Shown: positions 17,133 through 25,659, numbered from the stretch's first letter. The stretch: 64,000 bases of DNA from Hansschlegelia quercus (GCF_004310425.1 NZ_SIUB01000001.1:1-64000), one strand, 5' to 3'. Made by a program: numbers and translations. The notes: generated by a model not told the origin, from the letters alone.

Positions 17133-18080
17133 CTACCCGATCCCGCCGTGCAGGATCAGCGCGAGCAGCCCCGTCACCGTCAGAACCGAGACCGCCGTGC
17201 CGAGCAGCACCACGCTGGAGGCGCGCTCGACATAGGCGCCGTACTGGCTCGCGATGATGAAGACGTTGAGGGCCGGCGGCAGTGAGGCCATCAGCACGGC
17301 GGTCGCGACCCAGAGCGGATCAAAGCCGCCGACCGCGTGCAGGATCGTCCAAGCGAGCAGCGGGTGGAGCAGCAGCTTCACGGCGAGCAGCGCCGGCAGC
17401 TCAGCGGGCACGCGCTTCAGCGGCCGTAGCGCCACTGTCACGCCCATTACGAACAGCGCGCAGGGCGCGGCCGAGCCCGACAGCAGCGTCGCCATCTGCA
17501 TGACCGGGGCCGGCGGCAGCCAGTGAAAATAGGCGGCGAGGCCGCCGACCACCGTCGCGATGTTGAACGGATGGAGCGCGATGCGCTTCACGACCAGCAG
17601 CGCAGTCGCGCCGAGATGGCGCTCGCCTGGCTCCGCGAGCGACATCAGGAAGGGCGCGAGCGTGAACAGCAGCGCGCAGTCGAAGACGAAGATCAGCGCG
17701 GTCGGCGCCGCGGCGGCGGGGCCCATCGCAGCGAGCGTCAGGCCCGGGCCCATATAGCCGACATTGGAGTAGCTGCCGGCGACCCCCTGCATCGTCGCCT
17801 CGCGCAAGTTCCCCTTCGAGGCCAGCCAACCGATTCCCAACGCGACCAGAAAAGCGATGAACGTCGCCGTCGTGGTGGAGGCGACGAAGCCGACATTCGC
17901 GAGCTCCTCGAACGGCGTGCGCGAGATCAGCACGAAATAGAGCGCCGGCACGGCGACATAGAGGATGTAGAGGTTGAACCAGGCGAGGCCGGCGGCGTCG
18001 GCCCTGATCAGTCTTCCGCAGAGATAGCCGAGCCCGATCAGGCCGAAGAATGGGAATGTCAGGCCGGCGACCTGAGCCAT
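17133..18080 (-). CDS. AEC-family (auxin efflux carrier-like) transporter
   Basis: A 315-residue inner-membrane protein with about ten hydrophobic helices in two halves, matching the AEC (Mem_trans) family, whose bacterial members move malonate, malate or similar carboxylates. The conserved segment SYSNVGYMGPGLTLAAMGP in the first half and SLPPALNVFIIASQYGAYVERAS in the second are family hallmarks. The substrate is unknown. The gene is single, and no carboxylate-metabolism partner is adjacent except the CoA-ester lyase about 400 bases away in divergent orientation, which may be coincidence. Confidence 0.9.
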   Translation of the reverse strand: MAQVAGLTFPFFGLIGLGYLCGRLIRADAAGLAWFNLYILYVAVPALYFVLISRTPFEELANVGFVASTTTATFIAFLVALGIGWLASKGNLREATMQGVAGSYSNVGYMGPGLTLAAMGPAAAAPTALIFVFDCALLFTLAPFLMSLAEPGERHLGATALLVVKRIALHPFNIATVVGGLAAYFHWLPPAPVMQMATLLSGSAAPCALFVMGVTVALRPLKRVPAELPALLAVKLLLHPLLAWTILHAVGGFDPLWVATAVLMASLPPALNVFIIASQYGAYVERASSVVLLGTAVSVLTVTGLLALILHGGIG

Positions 18081-18211
18081 GCGGAAAACCCTGAAGGACG
18101 GGAGTGGGGGTGGTTAAGCTGCGGGTAACCCTACTGCGTTGTTGTCTCAACCCCTCGGAACGCGGGGACTGACGGACCCGTTTTGCATGCGATCGCCAAA
18201 AGGAGGCGCGC

Positions 18212-18391
18212 ATGAAGGACCTTGCTCCCGAAGAACAGTTCACGCTCGAACTCGTTGCTGCAGGCGGCGAACACACGGTGGTCGACCACGTCGCTCTGCA
18301 GCGTCTGGAGACGATCGGCCTTGTCGAGCTGTCGAACGAGGGATGGGACGTGACCCCGCTCGGGGCCTGCGTGGTCGACCGCGCGGCCTGA
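18212..18391 (+). CDS. Small 59-residue protein, possible winged-helix fold
   Basis: A short reading frame starting at the ATG at 18212, six bases after a near-consensus AAGGAGG, among the strongest ribosome-binding sites in the window. The product is acidic and uninterrupted (begins MKDLAPEEQFTLEL, ends GACVVDRAA). The pattern of a helix, then VVDHVALQRLETIGLVEL, then a strand-turn-strand (WDVTPLGACVVD) resembles the recognition half of a small winged-helix domain. This is only a shape argument; no family was recognised. It sits in the divergent region between the AEC transporter and the CoA-ester lyase, 100 bases before the latter, and could be co-transcribed with it. Confidence 0.65.
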   Translation: MKDLAPEEQFTLELVAAGGEHTVVDHVALQRLETIGLVELSNEGWDVTPLGACVVDRAA

Positions 18392-18491
18392 GCGCGCATC
18401 GCGGGCTTTTGCGACGAAAGGCGTCTTGCGCTGCAGCATCGGCCCGCGGCCTTAATCGCCGCCATCCAGATCTCTTCCGGAAGGCAGCGCA

Positions 18492-19532
18492 ATGATCGTC
18501 CCGAGCGCCTATTACCGCCCGCTCGCCCTCGGCGCGCCCGCGCCCTTCCGCGAGCCGCCGGTGAAGGTGGAGCGGATGATCCACTTCGTGCCGCCGCATG
18601 TGGAGAAGATCCGCGCCCGCGCCGGTCAGCTCGCGGCCGAAGTCGACGTCGTACTCGGCAATCTCGAAGACGCCGTTCCGGCGGACGCCAAGGAGGCGGC
18701 GCGCTCCGGCTTCATCGAGATGGCCAAGGCCAATCATTTCGGCGCCGCCGGCCTGTGGATCCGTATGAATGCGCTCGACAGCCCGTGGGCGCTTGACGAC
18801 GTGATCGAGATCGTCGGCGCCGTCGGTCACAAGCTCGACGTCATCATGCTGCCGAAGGTCGAAGGCTCGTGGGACGTCCATTATCTCGACCGTCTGCTCG
18901 CCCAGCTCGAGGCGCGTCACAAGATCGAGCGGCCGATCATGATCCACGCCATCCTCGAGACGGCGCAGGGCGTCATGAACGTCGAGGAGATCGCGAAGGC
19001 GAGCCCCCGCATGCACGGCATGAGTCTCGGCCCCGCTGACCTCGCCGCCTCGCGTCGCATGAAGACCACCCGCGTCGGCGGCGGTCACCCTGGCTATGGC
19101 GTCCTCACCGACAAGGAGGGCGACGCGCCCCGCGCCTTCTACCAGCAGGATCTCTGGCACTACACGATCGCCAAGATGGTCGACGCGTGCGCGGCGAACG
19201 GCATCAAGCCATTCTATGGACCATTCGGCGACTTCTCGGACGGACCGGCCTGCGAGGCCCAGTTCCGCAACGCTTTCCTGCTCGGCTGCGTCGGCGCCTG
19301 GACGCTGCACCCGAGCCAGATCGCGATCGCCAAGTCCGTGTTCTCGCCCGATGTCGAGGAGGTGAAGTTCGCCAAGCGCATCGTCGACGCGATGCCGGAC
19401 GGCACCGGCGCTGTGATGCTCGACGGCAAGATGCAGGACGACGCCACCTGGAAGCAGGCCAAGGTCATCGTCGACCTCGCCCGCCAGATCGCGGAGCGCG
19501 AGCCGGAAGCCGCCGAGCGCTACGGCCTGTGA
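18492..19532 (+). CDS. HpcH/HpaI-CitE family CoA-ester lyase (malyl-CoA-lyase-like)
   Basis: A 346-residue TIM-barrel lyase of the CitE/malyl-CoA lyase superfamily, which cleaves or forms 3-hydroxyacyl-CoA thioesters such as malyl-, citramalyl- or beta-methylmalyl-CoA. Visible family features are LEDAVP (E59, D60), Mg2+ ligands probably Glu156 (AILETAQG) and Asp183 ([11 protein letters not shown]), a GPFGDFSD segment and a [11 protein letters not shown] motif that in the family contacts CoA. It is about 20-30 residues longer at the N-terminus than malyl-CoA lyases of Rhodobacter and Methylobacterium and differs from them through the first strand. The precise substrate is therefore open. GGAAGG lies seven bases before the start. 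Confidence 0.87.
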   Translation: MIVPSAYYRPLALGAPAPFREPPVKVERMIHFVPPHVEKIRARAGQLAAEVDVVLGNLEDAVPADAKEAARSGFIEMAKANHFGAAGLWIRMNALDSPWALDDVIEIVGAVGHKLDVIMLPKVEGSWDVHYLDRLLAQLEARHKIERPIMIHAILETAQGVMNVEEIAKASPRMHGMSLGPADLAASRRMKTTRVGGGHPGYGVLTDKEGDAPRAFYQQDLWHYTIAKMVDACAANGIKPFYGPFGDFSDGPACEAQFRNAFLLGCVGAWTLHPSQIAIAKSVFSPDVEEVKFAKRIVDAMPDGTGAVMLDGKMQDDATWKQAKVIVDLARQIAEREPEAAERYGL

Positions 19533-19613
19533 CGATCGGGTTTGTGACGGCCGATTGACGGCCGGGCGCGGTTCAGATCATCTCGCGCGCCCAAAAGGCC
19601 GGATGGATCAGGC

Positions 19614-19952
19614 ATGTACGCGGGTCGACGCAGGGACGCGAAATTCACGCTTGGGGACGTGGTGCGCCACCGGCTGCACCCTTTCCGCGGCGTGATCTTC
19701 GACGTCGATCCGAGCTTCGCGAACACCGAGGAATGGTGGGAGTCGATCCCCGCCGAGACGCGTCCCGACCGCGATCAGCCGTTCTACCACCTGCTCGCCG
19801 AGAACGCGGATTCGCAGTACGTCGCTTACGTCTCCGAGCAGAACCTCGTGCATGACGAAAGCGGCGAACCGGTGCTCCATCCGCAGATCGACGCGATGTT
19901 CGACCGTGAGGCCGACGGCTCCTATCGCTTTCGCCGCACGCTGGTGAACTGA
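19614..19952 (+). CDS. hspQ: Heat-shock protein HspQ
   Basis: A 112-residue protein of the HspQ (YccV) family. It has the hemimethylated-DNA-binding fold features KFTLGDVVRHRLHPFRGVIFDVDP near the start and FYHLLAENADSQYVAYVSEQNLV in the middle. In enterobacteria HspQ is a heat-inducible specificity factor for Lon and influences DnaA turnover. The ATG at 19614 comes 13 bases after an AAAAGG-containing stretch, so the ribosome-binding site is only moderate. No clear heat-shock sigma promoter was seen upstream. A strong bidirectional terminator follows. Confidence 0.93.
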   Translation: MYAGRRRDAKFTLGDVVRHRLHPFRGVIFDVDPSFANTEEWWESIPAETRPDRDQPFYHLLAENADSQYVAYVSEQNLVHDESGEPVLHPQIDAMFDREADGSYRFRRTLVN

Positions 19953-19996
19953 GGGCGGCTTGATCCCCTTCCTCTGCGCGAAGGGATAAGAAACAA

Positions 19997-20026
19997 AAAC
20001 GCCCGGACCTCGCGGTCCGGGCGTTT
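19997..20026. terminator. Bidirectional rho-independent terminator between hspQ and the IalB-like gene
   Basis: A perfect 13-bp stem (19997-20009 with 20014-20026, core GCCCGGACC) closes on a 4-base TCGC loop. An A-run precedes it and T-rich sequence follows, so it can stop transcription from hspQ on the plus strand and from the IalB-like gene on the minus strand, which converge here. Confidence 0.9.
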
Positions 20027-20052
20027 GGCGTTTCAGTCGACCAAGTCCGAGA

Positions 20053-20766
20053 TTACTGACCCTTCACCGGAGCGCGGTCGCCCATCTGCGGGCCGCCGTC
20101 GCTCGGGGGCACGGCCGAACCCGGCGCCTGCAGCTTGTCGCGGCGCTCCTGGGCGAGGCGGTTCATGCCCTCGTTCATCTCCTTCTTGTACTCCTCGATC
20201 GCCTTCGGGTCCGCAGCCGGACCTTCGAACGCCTTCGAGAAGCCGCCGAGGCCGACGGGGAAGTTCAGCGTCTTGGCCTGCTGGTTCATCGCCTGGATGA
20301 TGAGATTGCTGCCCTTCTGCATGTTCTTGAAGAAGGCGTCGTTGATCTCGAGCTCGGCGTAGCAGGCGTTCGGGAAGCAGATCGAGTACTTGCCGTTCGC
20401 GGGCGCGTTCTGATCGACCGCGACGCGCACGCCCGGCTGGATCAGCAGCCCGGGAGGCACGGCCGCAAGGATGAACTTCTTCGGCTCGCCGGTAATGGTG
20501 CGGACCGCCACGGAGGCGACGGTCTGGCCGGTCTCGGCGCGCAGGTCGCGCGAGACGAGGCAGACTTCCTTCTTGGCGTTCGGATCGGTGTTGCAGATCT
20601 TGACCCAGTTCGGCTGCGGCGGCGCCGGCGGGGTCGCAGACATCGGGCCGGGACCCGGAACGTCAGCCGGCGCGGCCGCGGGCTTGTCCTGTGCGTAGGC
20701 GGGGCTCGCCACGGCACCGAGTCCGGCGGCGAGCGCTGCGAGGCGGGCGAACTTACCCAGTTCCAT
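20053..20766 (-). CDS. Invasion-associated locus B (IalB) family periplasmic protein
   Basis: A 237-residue exported protein of the IalB family, named from Bartonella but widespread and mostly uncharacterised in Alphaproteobacteria. It has a signal peptide (cleavage probably after SPAYA, near residue 25), a Pro/Ala linker, then the IalB core with WVKICNTDPNAKKEVCLVSRDL, GVRVAVDQ and YSICFPNACYAELEI. The four cysteines of the family are present and probably form two disulphides. A charged C-terminal extension of about 60 residues (EEYKKEMNEGMNRLAQERRDK and a Pro/Gly end) lies beyond the core. AGGAAGGA eight bases before the ATG at 20766 decides the start. Confidence 0.9.
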   Translation of the reverse strand: MELGKFARLAALAAGLGAVASPAYAQDKPAAAPADVPGPGPMSATPPAPPQPNWVKICNTDPNAKKEVCLVSRDLRAETGQTVASVAVRTITGEPKKFILAAVPPGLLIQPGVRVAVDQNAPANGKYSICFPNACYAELEINDAFFKNMQKGSNLIIQAMNQQAKTLNFPVGLGGFSKAFEGPAADPKAIEEYKKEMNEGMNRLAQERRDKLQAPGSAVPPSDGGPQMGDRAPVKGQ

Positions 20767-21026
20767 GCGACGTTCCTTCCTGTCGGTCGGGACGACCGGT
20801 TTGGCCTTAAGCTGCCTCCGCGCCGGTGAGATGGCGCGGAACATGAGGTCGCCGGCGACGACCGACGTGGCGTAGGCGAAGACCGGCTGTCTGTCGAGCA
20901 AATGCGGCGACAGAGTGACAGACCTTGGTCGAGGCCGACGTCGCGGGGCCGTCAGGGCTCCGAGGAGCTGGTTGTGTTAACCTTCTCCTAACCAAAAGCG
21001 AATCGCGAAAGGCGCGCTGGCCGGGA

Positions 21027-22889
21027 ATGGCGATCGGGCGACAAGGGCAAGCGGGCTTCGCCCGGCGGGACGTGCTGGGCCTGCTGCCCGGCTGCGCGCT
21101 TGCATTCGCCCTTCCGGCGCGCGCTACGGCGCAGGTGCGCGAGGACGGACTGACGCCGCGCCACGGCGTCGCGATGCATGGCGAGCCCACTCTGCCGGTC
21201 GGCTTCAGGAACTTCGATTATGCCCGCCCGGACGCGCCGAAGGGCGGCCGTCTTGTGAACGGCTGGCTCGGCGGCTTCGATACGCTCAACCCTTACGCCT
21301 ACAAGGGCCACCAGGCGCAGGGGCTGAAGGGCTTCGTCTACGAGAGCCTGATGGCGCGCAACTACGACGAGCCGTTTTCACTCTACGGCCTCGTCGCCGA
21401 AAGCGTGGAGCTGCCGGACGAGCGCGACTTCATCGTCTTTCACATCGACGAGCGCGCGCGCTTCTCCGACGGCGAGCCCGTCACGGCGGAAGACGTGGTC
21501 TTCACCTTCGAGCTGCTGCGCGACCGCGGCCACCCGACCTTTCGCTCGAACTACCGGCGCGTCAAGGCGGCCACGATCGAGGGCGAGCGTTCGGTGCGCT
21601 TCGACCTCTCCGGCGCGGACGACCGAGAACTGCCGCTGATCCTCGGCCTCATGCCGGTGCTCGCCGCGCACGCGACCGACGCGGCGACCTTCGAGTCGAC
21701 GACCTTCAAGCCGCTGCTTGGCACGGGCCCGTACATCATATCAGCCGTCGACCCCGGCCGCTCGATCACCTTCCGCCGCGATCCGGACTACTGGGGAGCG
21801 GAGCTCGCGGTGAACCGCGGCATGAACAATTTCGACGAGATCCGCTTCGACTACTACCGCGACGACAACGTCATGTTCGAGGCCTTCAAGAAGGGCCTGG
21901 TCGACGTCCGCCCAGAGGGCGACCCCACGCGCTGGGCGACGGGCTACGACACGCCCGCCGTACGCCGCGGCGAAGTCGCGCTCGAAAGCTTCACCTCCGG
22001 CCTGCCCTGGGGAATGAACGCCTTCGTCTTCAACACGCGAAAACCGATCTTCTCCGACCCTCGCGTGCGTGAGGCGCTCGGCCGGCTGTTCGACTTCGAA
22101 TGGATCGATCGCAATCTGTTCGCGGGCGCGACGGTCCGCACCCAGAGCTATTACGAGGGCTCGGAGCTCTCCTCCCACGGGCGGCCGGCGGATGCGCGCG
22201 AGCGGGCGCTGCTGGCGCCGTTCCCGAGCGTCGTCCGTGAGGACGTCATGGAAGGGCGCTGGAGCGCGCCGTCCACAGACGGCTCAGGCCGCGACCGCGA
22301 GCAGGCCCGCCAGGCGCTCGATGCGCTGGCCGAGGCCGGCTGGGCGGTGAAGGACGGCGAGCTCCGCCGGACGAGCGACGGCGAACCGTTCCGCTTCGAG
22401 ATCATGGTCTCGACCAAGGATCACGAGCGCCTGTCGCTCGCCTTCGCCCGTGGACTGGAGCGCATCGGCGTCCGCGCGACGGTGCGGCTCGCCGATTCCG
22501 TTCAGGCGTTCCGGCGGCTGCAGACCTACGATTTCGACATGGTCGTCTACAATTGGGTGTCGTCGCTCTCGCCCGGAACCGAGCAGAAGAAATACTGGTC
22601 GGTCGCCGCCGCCGACACGCCGGGCGAGCGGAACTACATGGGCGTCCGCGAGCCCGCGGTGGACGCGATGATCGCGGCGCTTCTTGCGGCCCGCGAAAGG
22701 CCGGACTTCGTCTCCGCAGTCCGCGCGCTCGACCGCGTGCTGCTCTCGGGCTTCTACGTCGTGCCGCTGTTCCACGTGAAGGAGCAGTGGATCGCGCGGT
22801 GGAAGACGATCGAGCGGCCGGAAAAGACTTCGCTCTACGGACCGACCCCCGAAACGTGGTGGCGCGCGCCATCCGCCACCGCCGGCTGA
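21027..22889 (+). CDS. ABC transporter substrate-binding protein, family 5 (oligopeptide/YejA-like)
   Basis: A 620-residue periplasmic binding protein of the SBP_bac_5 family, used for peptides, opines or nickel. The N-terminus carries a twin-arginine signal (FARRDVLGLL with Arg13-Arg14, hydrophobic core, ARATA cleavage), so export is probably by Tat. Family motifs include NGWLGGFDTLNPYAYKG, YESLMARNYDEPFSLYGLVAES and FSDGEPVTAEDVVFTFELL. The size and FDTLNPY variant are close to YejA-type proteins. No permease or ATPase genes are adjacent, which is unusual. The ATG at 21027 is inferred from the Tat signal; the frame is open from 20925. The degraded adenylate-enzyme homologue follows after 15 bases. 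Confidence 0.87.
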   Translation: MAIGRQGQAGFARRDVLGLLPGCALAFALPARATAQVREDGLTPRHGVAMHGEPTLPVGFRNFDYARPDAPKGGRLVNGWLGGFDTLNPYAYKGHQAQGLKGFVYESLMARNYDEPFSLYGLVAESVELPDERDFIVFHIDERARFSDGEPVTAEDVVFTFELLRDRGHPTFRSNYRRVKAATIEGERSVRFDLSGADDRELPLILGLMPVLAAHATDAATFESTTFKPLLGTGPYIISAVDPGRSITFRRDPDYWGAELAVNRGMNNFDEIRFDYYRDDNVMFEAFKKGLVDVRPEGDPTRWATGYDTPAVRRGEVALESFTSGLPWGMNAFVFNTRKPIFSDPRVREALGRLFDFEWIDRNLFAGATVRTQSYYEGSELSSHGRPADARERALLAPFPSVVREDVMEGRWSAPSTDGSGRDREQARQALDALAEAGWAVKDGELRRTSDGEPFRFEIMVSTKDHERLSLAFARGLERIGVRATVRLADSVQAFRRLQTYDFDMVVYNWVSSLSPGTEQKKYWSVAAADTPGERNYMGVREPAVDAMIAALLAARERPDFVSAVRALDRVLLSGFYVVPLFHVKEQWIARWKTIERPEKTSLYGPTPETWWRAPSATAG

Positions 22890-22904
22890 GGAAAGCTTAC
22901 CCCC

Positions 22905-24410
22905 ATGCGCCTCGAACCGTTCTCGCAGGACACGATGCCAAACCCGGTGGCCGGCGGCGCGACGCTCGACAGCGTGCTGTCGCTGAACGCCCGCAGGCGA
23001 CCGCGCGCGGATGCGCTGATCGACTCCCGCCTGCCCTTCCCCAGCACGTGGGCCGAGGTCGACAGGGCGGTGTCCGCGCTCGCAAGCGTCTTCGCGTCGT
23101 GGAAGCTCGGCGAGGACGCTGTGGTCGGCGTGCAGCTCGGATCGAGCTTCGAGGGCGCGCTGACCTGCCTCGCGCTGTGGCGCGCGGGCCTGATCGCCGC
23201 GATGCTGCCGACCGCGTGGCGGCGACGCGAGACGGCGCGCGCGCTCGCAGCGGTCAAGGCGGCCGCCATCGTCACCCTCTCCGAGGGCGGCGGCGCACGG
23301 CTCGCCGAGATCGCCTGCGAGGTCGCGGCCGGACTGGAGACGATGCGCTATGTCGGCTGCTTCGGCGCGGCGCCGGACGGCGCGACGCGGCTCGACGATT
23401 ATCTGCTGAAGCGCGCCGACGCCTCCTATGCGCGCCGGCCGGGCGCGGCCGACCATGTCGCGATCATCACCTTTGAGGTCGGCGGCGCGCCCGCGCCTCG
23501 GAGCCACAACGATCTGGTGGCGGCCGGCGTCGGGCCGCTGCTCGTCGCCGAGGTGACGGAGAAGGCCCGGCTGTTCTCGACGCTCGATCTCGCAAGCCTC
23601 GCGGGTCTCTGCACCGGGCTCGCGCCCTGGCTCACGACGGGCGCCGTCGCCTGCTTCCACGAGCCGACGACCACCGCAGCCTTTGCGGCGGCTGCGGCGG
23701 CGCTCGGCGCAACGCATGTCGTGCTGCCCGGCCGGATCGCCGACCGGCTGGCCGCCGACGGCGCTCTCGATCGCGCCGCCCCCTCGACCGTGCTCGCGGT
23801 CTGGCGCGCTCCTGAAGGCCGCGGCGTCGCAAGGCCCGTGCCCCTCGAAGGCGCGACAGTGGTCGACGTGCTGCTGATCGGCGAGCTCGCCGTGCTGGCG
23901 TCACCGCGGCCCGCGCCGAACCGCCACGCGCCGCTGCCGCTCGGCCCCCACGCGGTCGGCGGCCTCGATCCGCTGGTTGATCTGAGGGTGCTCCAGGACG
24001 GGCGGCTATTCGTCCGCGGTCCCGCCTGTCCGCAGGCGGCTTATCCTGCCGAGCCCGGCGAACCGTCCCTGCCCTTCTCGGCGGACGGCTATATCGAGAC
24101 AGGCCTCGCGGGCATCGCTGACCGGGCGGCGGGCCGGACGGCGCTCGGCGGATTGCGGCGCGGCGTCGCGATGGTCGGCGGGCTCGCGATCTCGATGGCC
24201 GACGCCACCGCCGCCGCGCGAGGAACAGGCCTTCGCGGCGCGCTCGTCGTCGAGGACGACCCCGTCTTCGGACTGCGGTTCGCGCTCAAGGCCGCCGACG
24301 GCGCCGACGCTTCGGTCGAGGCCGCAGCGCTCGCGCTCGATCTCGCCGGCTTCGGGCCGGCGCTCGCGCCCGTCGCCATCCGCGCCGAAAGCGCGCGGCG
24401 CACCGCCTGA
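22905..24410 (+). CDS. Degraded AMP-binding (ANL superfamily) homologue
   Basis: A 501-residue Ala-rich protein whose overall plan resembles acyl-CoA synthetases: an N-terminal RRPRADALID/TWAEVDRAVSALA/ALTCLALWRAGLIAAMLPTAW pattern is the start of the ANL fold. The ATP-gripping loop (normally YTSGTTGxPK) is replaced by ITFEVGGAPAPRSHND at 188-203, the later Y-TGD motif by YIETGLAG, and no convincing C-terminal catalytic lysine region is seen. It therefore probably lacks adenylation activity, or has a changed one. The frame is intact with neighbour-like composition, so it is not an evident pseudogene. It begins 15 bases after the substrate-binding protein, suggesting co-transcription. Confidence 0.7.
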   Translation: MRLEPFSQDTMPNPVAGGATLDSVLSLNARRRPRADALIDSRLPFPSTWAEVDRAVSALASVFASWKLGEDAVVGVQLGSSFEGALTCLALWRAGLIAAMLPTAWRRRETARALAAVKAAAIVTLSEGGGARLAEIACEVAAGLETMRYVGCFGAAPDGATRLDDYLLKRADASYARRPGAADHVAIITFEVGGAPAPRSHNDLVAAGVGPLLVAEVTEKARLFSTLDLASLAGLCTGLAPWLTTGAVACFHEPTTTAAFAAAAAALGATHVVLPGRIADRLAADGALDRAAPSTVLAVWRAPEGRGVARPVPLEGATVVDVLLIGELAVLASPRPAPNRHAPLPLGPHAVGGLDPLVDLRVLQDGRLFVRGPACPQAAYPAEPGEPSLPFSADGYIETGLAGIADRAAGRTALGGLRRGVAMVGGLAISMADATAAARGTGLRGALVVEDDPVFGLRFALKAADGADASVEAAALALDLAGFGPALAPVAIRAESARRTA

Positions 24411-24478
24411 GGGGTTCCGTCCCGGCCTGTCCGGCGCCATATCGGCGGCTTCGTTCCTCAGACGAGGTTTGCCAGCTG

Positions 24479-25141
24479 ATGTCCGCGCCGCTCCAGATCG
24501 AAATCTTCGCGGACCCCGTCTGCCCATGGTGCTGGATCGGCAAGCGCCGTCTCGAGGCCGCGCTGGCCGCCCGGCCCGATGTCGACGCCACGATCAGCTG
24601 GCGGCCCTACCAGCTCGATCCGACCATTCCGCCCGAAGGCCTCGATCGCGCGGAATATCTCGAGACCAAGTTCGACGATCCCGCCCGGGTGCGGGCGACG
24701 CATGACCAGCTCGCCGCGATCGGGCGTGACGAGGGCATCGCCTTCCTGTTCGGCGACATAGAGCGCGCGCCCAATACGCTCGACGCCCACCGCGCCATCC
24801 GGATCGCCGCCGAGGAAGGCCCGATCGCGCAGGGCGCGCTGATGGAGCGACTGTTCGAGGCCTATTTCACGGAAGGCGAGGACATCTCCGACCACGACGT
24901 CATCGCGCGCGCCGCCGAGGAAGCCGGCCTCGATTGGGAGACCCTGCGCGACCGGCTCGAAGGCGACGAGCAGGCCGAGGAGATCCGCGAGGAAATCGAC
25001 CAGGCCCGCGCCATCGGCGTCGAGGGCGTGCCGTGCTTCATCTTCGCCGGCAAGCTGGTCGTGATGGGCGCCCATCCGCCGGAGGTGCTGGTCGAAGCCA
25101 TGGATCGCGCGCTGGGCGACGAGGACGACGTGGAGGAGTAA
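24479..25141 (+). CDS. DsbA-family oxidoreductase, FrnE-like
   Basis: A 220-residue thioredoxin-fold protein of the DSBA/FrnE (2-hydroxychromene-2-carboxylate isomerase-like) group. The redox motif is CPWC at Cys15-Cys18 directly after the first strand (IEIFADPVCPWCWIGKRRLE), the helical insertion is present, and the cis-proline loop is GVEGVPCF. There is no signal peptide, so it acts in the cytoplasm. FrnE relatives are linked to oxidative-stress tolerance and disulphide reduction. GAGG lies about 11 bases before the ATG. The C-terminus is acidic (GDEDDVEE). A palindromic repeat begins 27 bases after the stop. Confidence 0.9.
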   Translation: MSAPLQIEIFADPVCPWCWIGKRRLEAALAARPDVDATISWRPYQLDPTIPPEGLDRAEYLETKFDDPARVRATHDQLAAIGRDEGIAFLFGDIERAPNTLDAHRAIRIAAEEGPIAQGALMERLFEAYFTEGEDISDHDVIARAAEEAGLDWETLRDRLEGDEQAEEIREEIDQARAIGVEGVPCFIFAGKLVVMGAHPPEVLVEAMDRALGDEDDVEE

Positions 25142-25168
25142 GGGCTGAGGACGGAGGCTGTTGAAGCG

Positions 25169-25293
25169 CCCTCATCCTTACCTTCTCCCGCATGCGGGAG
25201 AAGGGGGCGTCTACGTCGCTCTATCGGCTTCTGAGATCGCGCGTCCGCTGCCGCCCCCCTCTCCCGCGTGCGGGAGAGGGTAAGGGTGAGGGT
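25169..25293. repeat. 125-bp palindromic repeat (family B), copy 1, downstream of DUF559
   Basis: The outer arms CCCTCATCCTTACC and GGTAAGGGTGAGGG are inverted and almost perfectly complementary. Each side has its own small hairpin (CTCCCGCATGCGGGAG and CTCCCGCGTGCGGGAG). A non-palindromic centre contains CTGAGATCGCG. The copy at 25660-25786 has the same orientation and is nearly identical outside a short central stretch. Its last base coincides with the first base of the stop codon of the DUF559 gene. Confidence 0.85.
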
Positions 25294-25640
25294 CAGTCGA
25301 ACATGACCCCGGCGGCCGCCGCGATCTTCAAGAGCACGCCTTCCGGGTTCTCGAACGCCTCGTTGTTCCAGAAGCGCAGCACGATCCAGCCTTCTCGCGC
25401 GAGATAGGCGTCTCTCCGCCTGTCGGCGTCGGATTCGGCATGTTGCCCGCCGTCGATCTCGACGATCAGCCGCTTCGAGACGCAGGCGAAATCCGCGACA
25501 TACGGCCCGATCGGCGTCTGCCGGCGGAACTTGAGCGAGGCGAGACGCCGGTTGCGCAACAGCCGCCACATCGCGCGTTCCGCATCCGTGGCGTCTCTTC
25601 TGAACACGCGTGCGACGTCGCGTTTCTGTTGGTCACGCAT
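25293..25640 (-). CDS. DUF559 endonuclease-like protein
   Basis: A 115-residue protein of the DUF559 family, related to very-short-patch-repair (Vsr)-like and PD-(D/E)xK nucleases. The nuclease core is visible: LRNRRLASLKFRRQ, then YVADFACVSKRLIVEIDGGQH, giving likely catalytic or metal residues Asp50, Glu61, Asp63 and His67, followed by GWIVLRFWNNEAF. The frame is complete. Members are common in Alphaproteobacteria but have no settled role. The gene is bracketed by two direct copies of a 125-bp palindrome, with the stop codon touching copy 1 and the start 20 bases from copy 2. This suggests a repeat-nuclease cassette. No cognate methylase is nearby, which argues against a restriction system. 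Confidence 0.88.
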   Translation of the reverse strand: MRDQQKRDVARVFRRDATDAERAMWRLLRNRRLASLKFRRQTPIGPYVADFACVSKRLIVEIDGGQHAESDADRRRDAYLAREGWIVLRFWNNEAFENPEGVLLKIAAAAGVMFD

Positions 25641-25659
25641 TCAGAGGGCTCCGGACGCA

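Noticed and set aside
22284-23717. 477-codon minus-strand frame across the binding-protein and ANL-like genes
   Set aside because: Arg-rich shadow crossing two genes, with no domain signal.
25293-25640. Restriction-modification system around the DUF559 gene
   Set aside because: No methyltransferase or specificity gene lies nearby; neighbours are a FrnE-like protein and mfd.
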